Origin: Pseudomonas spelaei
GTDB taxonomy: Bacteria; Pseudomonadota; Gammaproteobacteria; Pseudomonadales; Pseudomonadaceae
NCBI RefSeq assembly: GCF_009724245.1
Contig: NZ_WNNK01000016.1
Coordinates: 96,454 to 160,453 of the forward strand
Direction: 5' to 3'
Length of the DNA: 64,000 nt
Part shown: in pieces, positions 43,715 to 50,682 of the stretch
Position numbering within the stretch: the stretch's first letter is position 1
How the letters are laid out: each line of letters begins with the position of its first letter
Translations under genes and position numbers: made by a program
Notes under the pieces: model-generated
Seen by the model: only the letters and a program-made list of their open reading frames with translations
Told to the model about the DNA's origin: nothing
Database searches by the model: none

Positions 43715-43729
43715 CAGCCCGTCACGACA

Positions 43730-45088
43730 TCAGACGCTCAACAACAGGAATTCGCGCTCCCACGAGCTGATCACCCGTTTGAAGTTTTCATGTTCGGCAC
43801 GCTTGACCGCCACGTAGCCACGCACAAACTTCTCCCCCAAATACTGTTTAACGGTCTCGCACTCTTCCATCCGCGCCAGGGCGTCTTCGATGGTGATGGG
43901 CAAACGCAGGTTGCGCCGCTCATAAGCACGGCCTTCCACCGGAGCACTGGGCTCGATGTGTTCGATCATCCCCAGATAACCGCACAACAGGCTGGCGGCG
44001 ATGGCCAGGTACGGGTTGGCGTCGGCACCCGGCAAGCGGTTTTCCACACGCATGGCGTCGGGACTGGAGGTCGGTACGCGCAGGCCGACGGTGCGGTTTT
44101 CTTCGCCCCATTCAACGTTGACCGGCGCCGAGGTGTCCGGCAGGAAGCGGCGGAACGAGTTCACGTTGGGCGCAAACATCGGCAGCAGCTTGGGGATGTA
44201 CTTCTGCAGGCCGCCGATGTGATGCAAGAACAGCTGGCTCATCTTGCCGTCCGCGTCGACAAACACCGGTTTGCCGGTGGCAATGTCCACCACACTCTGG
44301 TGCAGGTGCATGGCGCTGCCTGGCTCGTCGGCCACCGGCTTGGCCATGAAGGTCGCAGCCACGTTGTGCTTCAGCGCGGCTTCGCGCAGGGTGCGCTTGA
44401 ACACGGTGATCTGGTCGGCCAGGTCGAGGGCGTCGCCGTGGCGGAAGTTGATTTCCATCTGCGCCGGGCCGTCCTCATGGATCAGCGTGTCGAGGTCCAG
44501 GTTCTGCGCTTCGCACCAGTCGTAGACGTCTTCGAACAACGGGTCGAATTCGTTGGCAGCGTCGATGGAGAATGACTGACGGCCACTTTCCGCGCGACCG
44601 GAACGGCCCAGCGGGGTTTTCAGCGGCAGGTCCGGGTCTTCGCAGCGCTGGGTCAGGTAGAACTCCATTTCCGGCGCGACAATCGGCTGCCAACCCTGCT
44701 CGGTATAAAGCTGCAAGACCTTCTTCAGCACATTGCGCGGCGACAGTTCGATGGGGTTGCCCTGCTTGTCGAACGTGTCGTGGATCACGATGGCGGTAGG
44801 TTCAATGGCCCAAGGCACCACATACGTTGCGTTGGCCACCGGGCGGCAAATCATATCGATATCGGCCGGGTCCAGCAGGTCGTAGTAGATGTCGTCGTCG
44901 ACAAAGTCCCCGGTTACCGTTTGCAGCAACACACTTTCCGGCAGGCGCATGCCTCGCTCATGCAGGAACTTGTTGGTGGGCGAAATCTTGCCGCGTGCGA
45001 TGCCAGTCAGGTCACTGATCACGCATTCGACTTCGGTAATCTTGTGTTCTTTCAGCCAGGCGGACAGCTGATCGAAGGGGGCGTTCAT
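43730..45088 (-). CDS. Glutamine synthetase-family gamma-glutamylpolyamine synthetase (PuuA/SpuI type)
   Basis: A 452-aa GS-fold enzyme that ligates glutamate to putrescine or another polyamine with ATP. GS motifs are present: VAPEMEFYLT, DGPAQMEINF, AATFMAKP, GSAMHLHQSV and ENRTVGLRVPTSSPDAMRVE. The N-terminal ITEVECVISDLTGIARGKIS is typical of the PuuA/SpuI branch and not of housekeeping GlnA. The ATG at 45088 has a GAGG ribosome site; the frame is open to 45196. With the binding protein and the PuuB-like oxidase downstream it forms a polyamine-catabolic group. Confidence 0.9.
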   Translation of the reverse strand: MNAPFDQLSAWLKEHKITEVECVISDLTGIARGKISPTNKFLHERGMRLPESVLLQTVTGDFVDDDIYYDLLDPADIDMICRPVANATYVVPWAIEPTAIVIHDTFDKQGNPIELSPRNVLKKVLQLYTEQGWQPIVAPEMEFYLTQRCEDPDLPLKTPLGRSGRAESGRQSFSIDAANEFDPLFEDVYDWCEAQNLDLDTLIHEDGPAQMEINFRHGDALDLADQITVFKRTLREAALKHNVAATFMAKPVADEPGSAMHLHQSVVDIATGKPVFVDADGKMSQLFLHHIGGLQKYIPKLLPMFAPNVNSFRRFLPDTSAPVNVEWGEENRTVGLRVPTSSPDAMRVENRLPGADANPYLAIAASLLCGYLGMIEHIEPSAPVEGRAYERRNLRLPITIEDALARMEECETVKQYLGEKFVRGYVAVKRAEHENFKRVISSWEREFLLLSV

Positions 45089-45249
45089 AAGAACCTCGTC
45101 ATGGGTTTGGAAAGCGCCGGCGGTTCGGCCAGGTTCGACGACCCACTTCCCCCGCAGCGCATTGAGGTCTATCTTGGGCCAGCCGTGTGACGGCATCTAT
45201 CCACTTTGCGCCACCCAAAACGCACCAATAGAGTGCGCCCAGGTTACCC

Positions 45250-46164
45250 ATGACACAGGCAGCCCCCTTGCGTGTACAGGCCTTCGCCACCGGCGATGTA
45301 GCCGCTCAATGCAATGCCACACCCGGCTGGGTCCAGCAGTATCAGCAAATGTCCCCGGGGCATTTTGCCGGGCTGATCCGCTACCTCGACCTGCAAGGTG
45401 TCGAGGTCTACGAAGAGTGCATGAACACTCGGGTGGAACAGAACTTCAACGCGCCGCCGGGCTCCCTGACGTTCTGTTTTGATGGCAGCGACAACGCGCT
45501 GTACATGCTCAATGGCGAAAGCCGCAACACCTGGATTACCCCGGAAAACTACCGGGAAGTGGCAGTGGTGTTCGGCCCGCAGTTCGTCCAGCGTCATGGT
45601 TTGGATGTGGCAACACTCGAAGGGCTGTTCATGGCCCCCCTCACCTCCCTGCAAAACGCCCTGTTCAGCCGTTGGCTCAGCGGGACGTTGACGCGCTTGT
45701 CAGAAGTCGTCGACCCGCCCAGCCGTGACGCCCTGACCCAACAGTTACTCGACGATTGCCTGTTTATCCTCGACAACGCCTGCGTATGCCTGGACCCAGG
45801 TTCATTGCAGCGGCGCACCGATGAACGAACGCTCATGGCCCGTATCGGTGAATGGGCGGCGGATGTGCCGGATGAAACCGTCAACCTGCTGGAATTGGCA
45901 CGCATCGCCGGCGTGCCGTTGCGCCAATTGCAGCATGGGTTCAAGACTTACACCGGCATGAGCCCGGCGCAGTGGTTGCGGTTGCGTCGCTTGAACAGCG
46001 CGCGCCGGGAGTTGCTCAACCCACCGTCTGCCGAGACCACGGTGGCCGAGGTGGCGATGAATTGGTCGTTCTGGCATCTGGGGCGGTTTTCCCACAGTTA
46101 TCGGGCGTTGTTCAAGGAACTGCCGAGCGAAACCTTGAAGCGGCATCAGAAGCCACGGTGTTGA
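45250..46164 (+). CDS. AraC family transcriptional regulator
   Basis: A 304-aa regulator with an N-terminal sensor-like part (about 1-195) and a C-terminal AraC/XylS double helix-turn-helix (about 205-300: LLELARIAGVPLRQLQHGFK, TGMSPAQWLRLRRLNSAR, and VAEVAMNWSFWHLGRFSHSY). The target could be the divergent polyamine group or another gene. Its 3' end overlaps the convergent lanthipeptide-synthetase-like gene by 53 bp. No ligand can be read from the sequence. Confidence 0.88.
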   Translation: MTQAAPLRVQAFATGDVAAQCNATPGWVQQYQQMSPGHFAGLIRYLDLQGVEVYEECMNTRVEQNFNAPPGSLTFCFDGSDNALYMLNGESRNTWITPENYREVAVVFGPQFVQRHGLDVATLEGLFMAPLTSLQNALFSRWLSGTLTRLSEVVDPPSRDALTQQLLDDCLFILDNACVCLDPGSLQRRTDERTLMARIGEWAADVPDETVNLLELARIAGVPLRQLQHGFKTYTGMSPAQWLRLRRLNSARRELLNPPSAETTVAEVAMNWSFWHLGRFSHSYRALFKELPSETLKRHQKPRC

Positions 46165-48418
46165 TCGCTCCCACACCATATGGCAACAACAATCCAGGCA
46201 CCGATGTCCCCACAGCGCAGCGCAACAGGAAATACCCGGTGCCGGCCACCCCCAGCATCAACCCCAGCGAATGCCCTTGGGCAACCCCCAGCCCGCTGCG
46301 CCATTGCCCGCCCTCCTCGACCAGCCCTCGTTGAGCCACCTGCCGAGCGCACTCGGCCCAGGTCGGCTCTCCCAGCACGTCAGCACCCGCCAACAAAATA
46401 TCGGCATTACCCGCCGGGCCATGACACAAGGTATAGCTGCTGCCGGCCTGGGAGACATCGCCGCGCAAGTCCGTCTCGATGCTTTGCAAGGCTCGGCGAG
46501 CGACGTCCCGATGCTTCGTTTCACCGGTCAACTGCCACAGCGCCAGCCGCGACAGGGCAATGCCCGGAGCACCGTGACACCAGGCCATGCCGCAATGGGT
46601 CGGGCGGTCATCCAGGCGTTGGGCATCTTCGGCAAACAGATAGGGCCAGTTGCCCTGCTCGGGCAAGAACCAATGGGCCTCATAGGCCACGGCCTGTTCC
46701 ACCGCCTCGGACCAACAGGTGTCAGAGCTCTGCCGGGCGAGTTGGGCAAACGCCAGGGCAATCCCGGCATTGCCGTGGGACAAACCGCACAGCCCCAGGC
46801 GCCCCTCATGCTCAGGCCAATGCCAACCGCATGCTGTACGCCGAGCCTGACGCAGCAGGCGTCGACCCAGGACCTCGGCGGTGCTGAGGCTCTGGTCTGC
46901 CAGTGTCGGGGCCTGCCGCGCCAGGCCCAGCAGACCAATGATCGCACCGGCCAAGCCGTGCATCAGGTCCACAGGCTGATCGTCCTGGGGCAACAGGGCC
47001 AAGCGCTGCAACAACCCATCGGCGGCGTGCACGTAATCCTCCATCAACGAACTATTACCCAGGCGCCGTGCCAGCCATAGCCCCTGGGTCACAGTGCCCA
47101 CGCGGCCTTCGTAGAGGCTCAGCAGATGGGCGGTCGGCTGCGACAGTGCATGACGCAAGGCACCGGCTGCGGTGTCAACAAAAGCAGGCTCCGCGCTCTG
47201 CTCCGCCAGCAATGTCAGGAAGGCCGCAACGCCCAGGGTGCCGTCATACAAGCTGGCGTTCATGCTGCGAGCGAACGCCGTCAACGCGCCACCCGCATCA
47301 TCGGCATCGTCGGTAATCCAGGTGCAACGGTCCCCTAGCCACAAGGCTTCGGCACACAAGGAATGACCAATACGAACGGCCTCCTGCAGGCAATCAGACA
47401 ACGGCTTCGTTATCGCCGCTGGCACCTCACGCCCTCCTGCAAAGCGCAGTTGCCGCAAGCCGAAGCGGTCTTCGGGATCCTCCTCCAGATGCGGCTGTTG
47501 CCAATCAATGCCTTGCTCTTCGAACCGCCGCTCGATTGCCTCGATCGCATCAGGTGCAGTGGTAGCGTCCAGCAGGCCCAGGGCCAACGCCCGGCAGCGG
47601 CTTTCACCAAAGCTGCGCCCATCGGCCGGGTCCTGGGCAAATCCCAGGCCGGGCTGCAGTGGTTGCGCCCATAACGGCACTGGCCCACGCAGCCGCTGAC
47701 GCAGCCATTGGCTGTATCGACCCAGCAGGCGGTGCACCTGATGGGCCTGGCGCGCGGCGACATACAGCACCACCGCGTCGTGGCGTAACCACTCGGTGCT
47801 GTCGCTTGGGTATTTGAGCAGGTAGGGCAGACAGGCTTGATCCAGTGCGTGGCTGAGGGTTTGCACCACCTCGCCGAGTTGCGCAGGCGCTGGCGCCAGG
47901 TAGTAACGCACCAGGCAATCGTCGTTGCAGGCATCGGCCGGCGCGTGGCCGAACAGGTAGACAAAGGCCGGATCCAGTTGGGTGGTCCAGGCTGCTCGCT
48001 GGAGACTGACCTGGTGCCCACGAATAGCCCGGGCCGGCACGCCCTCGAACAAGTACTCACCCGGCTCCACGCGGCACGCCACCGTACCCCGTTGCACCGC
48101 CAGCGCTCCGTCGCCCAGTTGCTCAAGCACCCGCCAGGGCCCGGATTGTCGGGACGCCGCTGGCGTCGGGTACCAGACGGGTTGCGGGCTTTCGTCCCGC
48201 ACCAGCCCCGCATAGTAGTGACGGTACAGATAGTCTTGCAGGCGCGTGATCCGCGGGTCGTCGTGATAACCGCCGGCACCGGCGCTCAAGGCCAGGGCGG
48301 CCCGCGGGAAGCGCCGGCCGTCCATGGACAGCGTGCCTTCGGCATCGCAGTGCAGGGTTTCCAGGGCTGTGCGCAGGCACAACCACCAGGCTTGCGGTGC
48401 ATCGCTCAAGGCACTCAT
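46112..48418 (-). CDS. Fused HopA1-like lyase / LanC-like cyclase (class V-type lanthipeptide synthetase)
   Basis: A 768-aa protein with two parts. Residues about 55-290 resemble the HopA1 family (RHYYAGLVRD, LFGHAPADACNDDCLVRYYL, LLKYPSDSTEWLRHDAVVLY), whose members in class V lanthipeptide and thioamitide pathways eliminate phosphate from phospho-Ser/Thr. Residues about 385-768 are a LanC/LanM cyclase domain: ASLYDGTLGVAAFL (389-400), DLMHGLAG, GLSHGNAG (His 548), WCHGAPG (Cys 614) and LCHGPAG (Cys 665, His 666). All zinc ligands of lanthionine cyclases are present. Its ATG overlaps the kinase stop (ATGA), so the three activities (kinase, lyase, cyclase) are made together. It should dehydrate Thr and form methyllanthionine rings in the repeat peptide encoded upstream. 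The LanC assignment is clear; HopA1 is by pattern. Confidence 0.85.
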   Translation of the reverse strand: MSALSDAPQAWWLCLRTALETLHCDAEGTLSMDGRRFPRAALALSAGAGGYHDDPRITRLQDYLYRHYYAGLVRDESPQPVWYPTPAASRQSGPWRVLEQLGDGALAVQRGTVACRVEPGEYLFEGVPARAIRGHQVSLQRAAWTTQLDPAFVYLFGHAPADACNDDCLVRYYLAPAPAQLGEVVQTLSHALDQACLPYLLKYPSDSTEWLRHDAVVLYVAARQAHQVHRLLGRYSQWLRQRLRGPVPLWAQPLQPGLGFAQDPADGRSFGESRCRALALGLLDATTAPDAIEAIERRFEEQGIDWQQPHLEEDPEDRFGLRQLRFAGGREVPAAITKPLSDCLQEAVRIGHSLCAEALWLGDRCTWITDDADDAGGALTAFARSMNASLYDGTLGVAAFLTLLAEQSAEPAFVDTAAGALRHALSQPTAHLLSLYEGRVGTVTQGLWLARRLGNSSLMEDYVHAADGLLQRLALLPQDDQPVDLMHGLAGAIIGLLGLARQAPTLADQSLSTAEVLGRRLLRQARRTACGWHWPEHEGRLGLCGLSHGNAGIALAFAQLARQSSDTCWSEAVEQAVAYEAHWFLPEQGNWPYLFAEDAQRLDDRPTHCGMAWCHGAPGIALSRLALWQLTGETKHRDVARRALQSIETDLRGDVSQAGSSYTLCHGPAGNADILLAGADVLGEPTWAECARQVAQRGLVEEGGQWRSGLGVAQGHSLGLMLGVAGTGYFLLRCAVGTSVPGLLLPYGVGAINTVASDAASRFRSAVP

Positions 48419-49452
48419 ACAACCTCCAGCCATTGTTGTGCAGCCAATTGCGGGGCCACCAACAGATTGCGCGCCAGTTGCAGCAGCAAGGTGTGGGTGG
48501 CACTCAGCTCGGTCTCATCGACAAGGTCTTCGTACAGGGTTTGCAACAAGCGCGCGCCACACAACGCCATCAGGCGTTCGGCACCTGGCGCCGGCACGGG
48601 TTGATAACTGCGCCAAACCTGGGCGAGTGCCCGCTGGTAGGGGCCGAAATCTTCGGCGGCTTGTGCGACCGCATCGTCACCGTCGGCCATCCAGGGTTGG
48701 CGGTCCATCCAGTTCTTGAGCCAGGATTGGCAAAGGCCTGCCAGGTCCCACAGAGGATCACCGCGGTCGGCCATTTCCCAATCGATAAACACACAATATT
48801 CGCCCTGCAACAGGCAGTTTTGCCACTTCATATCACCGTGAATCAGTTGCGACCTGGGCCAGGTGAGGGCCAATGCATCCAGCGCCGCCATGCACTCCTG
48901 CCGAGACTGGACCAACGCCACCAGGCGAGCCTGGCCCCAGCTCTGATCCTCGCCGGCCAGGGGGTACAGGCGATCCAGGCGGATGACCCACGGTACGTTC
49001 CCTGGCAGGTCATCGCAGGCAATATCGGTCAGCCCCTGGTGCAAGCGAGCCAAGGTTTGCCCCAACTGGTTGGCCACCTGCAAGTCGGGAACACCGTTGT
49101 TGATCGCCACTTCATGAGCGCCGTGGGCCGGTGTCAGCCAATCCACCACCAGGGCTTGGCGATGGACGTCGTAAAAACGCAGGGTGGGCACGCAGTCGTG
49201 CAACCCGGGTTGTTCATTGAGACGCTGCAATACTTCAGCTTCGTGGGCGACGCTGGAACGCTTCTCCCAGGGACCCGCGTCGGGCTGATGCTGTTTGACG
49301 TAGTAGCCCTGGCCGCTTGGCCAGGTGACGCTGAAACCCCGATTGCGCTGACTGTGACTGCGAATGGCAATGGGCTGCTCCATCAGGCTGCGCGTATCGA
49401 GCAGTCCGTTATTCACCAAAAAAATCGCCGTGTTGTGCCGGGTCAGAATCAT
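48415..49452 (-). CDS. APH-fold kinase, probable RiPP Ser/Thr kinase (LxmK-like)
   Basis: A 345-aa aminoglycoside-phosphotransferase-fold kinase. The ATP-binding Lys is K53 in YYVKQHQ, helix-C Glu follows in HEAEVLQRL, the catalytic loop is HGDMKWQN (205-212, Asp 207), and the metal-binding Asp is in FIDWEMADRGDP (D224). Similar kinases phosphorylate Ser/Thr of the precursor in class V lanthipeptides and thioamitides, before a HopA1-type lyase removes the phosphate. Its coupling to the HopA1-LanC gene supports that role over antibiotic resistance. A GAGGG ribosome site precedes the ATG, and a stem-loop separates it from the precursor gene. Confidence 0.85.
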   Translation of the reverse strand: MILTRHNTAIFLVNNGLLDTRSLMEQPIAIRSHSQRNRGFSVTWPSGQGYYVKQHQPDAGPWEKRSSVAHEAEVLQRLNEQPGLHDCVPTLRFYDVHRQALVVDWLTPAHGAHEVAINNGVPDLQVANQLGQTLARLHQGLTDIACDDLPGNVPWVIRLDRLYPLAGEDQSWGQARLVALVQSRQECMAALDALALTWPRSQLIHGDMKWQNCLLQGEYCVFIDWEMADRGDPLWDLAGLCQSWLKNWMDRQPWMADGDDAVAQAAEDFGPYQRALAQVWRSYQPVPAPGAERLMALCGARLLQTLYEDLVDETELSATHTLLLQLARNLLVAPQLAAQQWLEVV

Positions 49453-49467
49453 TGCTCGCCCTCGAGT

Positions 49468-49505
49468 AGAAAGACCACGCAGCAGCGTTGCGCTGCCCCG
49501 TGGTC
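49468..49505 (-). terminator. Attenuator/partial terminator between precursor and modifying-enzyme genes
   Basis: On the minus strand, GACCACG pairs with CGTGGTC and the inner GCAGCG pairs with CGCTGC around a CAA loop, followed by TTTCT. It starts 18 bp after the precursor stop and lies before the kinase gene. Such a structure would make much more precursor mRNA than enzyme mRNA, as is usual in RiPP operons. Confidence 0.7.
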
Positions 49506-49522
49506 ACGGGTGAACGCCTCAG

Positions 49523-50131
49523 TCAGGCGCCCTTGCAGCATGGGTTGCGGGTGGGTTTGCAGGTCTTCGTCGTAGTGCCCTGGACGCCGCCATCACCGCC
49601 ATCTTCGACACCTTTGCAGCACGGATTACGAGTGGGCTTGCAGGTCTTGGCCGTGGTGCCCTGGACAGCAGCCGTGTCGTCCACCAGTTCCTCGTTCGCC
49701 TTGCAGCAAGGGTTGCGGGTCGGTTTGCAGGTTTTGGTCTGGGTACCGCCAGGGGCATCTACGCCCTTGGTACCCGGAGCAGCGGCGTCTTCTCCCGGTG
49801 GCTTGCAGCAAGGATTACGCGTCGGTTTGCAGGTCTTGGTCTGGGTACCACCGGGGGCATCTACGTCCTTGGTGCCCGGAGCAGCGGCGTCTTCTCCAGG
49901 TGGTTTGCAGCACGGATTACGGGTCGGCTTGCAGGTCTTGGCCTGAGTATTGGCCTCGCCGCCGCCCGCTCCCCCGCCCGAACCTGCACCGCCGCCACCG
50001 CCGCCGGCACTTTTAGTACCGGGCGCTGCTTGCAGGCCATCCGGGTAGTATTGGTTGAGAATATCGCCGCTCAACAGACCGGCAATGCCGCCCGTGACGG
50101 ACGGTCCTGATTGTGGCTGTGATGTAATCAT
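49523..50131 (-). CDS. Multi-core RiPP precursor peptide with five KTCKPTRNPCCK cores
   Basis: A 202-aa peptide with a strong AAAGGAG ribosome site. Residues 1-40 are a leader-like segment (MITSQPQSGPSVTGGIAGLL, SGDILNQYYPDGLQAAPGTK), and 41-60 a Gly/Ala/Ser linker. Five identical KTCKPTRNPCCK cores lie at residues 65-76, 99-110, 133-144, 162-173 and 189-200, separated by acidic, Pro/Gly/Ala-rich spacers of 15-22 residues. Each core has two Thr and three Cys and no Ser, so kinase/lyase/LanC processing would give methyllanthionine rings, with Cys left over for a disulfide. Cores 1 and 2 with their spacers differ by only one residue, a recent 102-bp duplication. No family name is known to me. 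The core identity and enzyme neighbours make a precursor role very likely; the final product is unknown. Confidence 0.82.
   Translation of the reverse strand: MITSQPQSGPSVTGGIAGLLSGDILNQYYPDGLQAAPGTKSAGGGGGGAGSGGGAGGGEANTQAKTCKPTRNPCCKPPGEDAAAPGTKDVDAPGGTQTKTCKPTRNPCCKPPGEDAAAPGTKGVDAPGGTQTKTCKPTRNPCCKANEELVDDTAAVQGTTAKTCKPTRNPCCKGVEDGGDGGVQGTTTKTCKPTRNPCCKGA
49532..49939 (-). repeat. Five imperfect tandem repeats encoding the peptide cores
   Basis: The 36-bp core-coding segments lie at 49904-49939, 49802-49837, 49700-49735, 49613-49648 and 49532-49567. The first two intervals are exactly 102 bp and the last two 87 and 81 bp. Synonymous differences between copies show that the protein sequence is under selection to stay identical while the DNA drifts. 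Confidence 0.85.
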
Positions 50132-50151
50132 GACAACTCCTTTTCTCTTGT

Positions 50152-50682
50152 TTAGTACAACGGTTCACTCAGGGTGATCACATGCCCCCAGCGGTTCACG
50201 CCGGGGGTATCGGGCGACTCGCCAGGACAGGTTTCAGACAGCATCGAGACCTTGCGCGACAGCGGACAACCGCACAGCCCACAGACGCCCAGTTCCGAGC
50301 GGGTGGCCTGTAACAGGCTGGCTCCCGGAGCCCGTCGATGAGGGCATTGCCGGCAGGCTTCGCTGCGCTGCTCGCGCTCCACCGGATCGGTGGTGGAAAA
50401 GCCGGTCCGGGCCCAGGTCAGCAACGACCGGCTGCCGCGCTGGATCAGCTCGGCCGTCGCGTGCTGGTCCTTGGGGCGCACGCCCTTGGGTGGGGACGCC
50501 AGCAACATCTGCAGCATCTGCGGAGTACGTCGACTGGCCAGCAGGCTCCTGGCGTAGCTGTCGCTCGCCAAGGCCGCCCGCAGCACCGCCTCGCTGACCG
50601 GCTCCGGCAAGCCCAACACCTGGGCAAACTCGGCGCGCATCTGGCTTTCGGACTGTGCAGTGTCCAGGGACAACACCGTCAT
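50152..50682 (-). CDS. Small CxxC protein of the RiPP/Tc operon
   Basis: A 176-aa protein I do not recognise. Residues 1-95 are helical (RAEFAQVLGLPEPVSEAVLR, SYARSLLASRRTPQMLQMLL). Residues 105-155 contain six Cys in the pattern C-x2-C (110, 113), C-x2-C-x-C (134, 137, 139) and C152, consistent with a zinc or iron-sulfur site. The ATG at 50682 overlaps the Hint-protein stop (ATGA), and the precursor gene starts 20 bp after its stop, so it is part of the same unit. It might be a partner for precursor recognition, a redox helper for the Cys-rich cores, or a metallochaperone. None of these is shown. Confidence 0.75.
   Translation of the reverse strand: MTVLSLDTAQSESQMRAEFAQVLGLPEPVSEAVLRAALASDSYARSLLASRRTPQMLQMLLASPPKGVRPKDQHATAELIQRGSRSLLTWARTGFSTTDPVEREQRSEACRQCPHRRAPGASLLQATRSELGVCGLCGCPLSRKVSMLSETCPGESPDTPGVNRWGHVITLSEPLY

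Noticed and set aside
46112..48418. A type III effector HopA1
   Set aside because: The HopA1-like part is fused to a LanC cyclase, there is no hrp box in front, and it sits in the RiPP operon; the similarity reflects the shared lyase-type fold.
48415..49452. Aminoglycoside resistance phosphotransferase
   Set aside because: APH fold is shared, but coupling to the HopA1-LanC gene and position after a multi-core peptide point to RiPP modification.
49532..49939. Regularly spaced repeats that resemble a small CRISPR array
   Set aside because: Repeats are in frame, encode identical peptide cores, spacers are similar to one another, and no cas genes are near.
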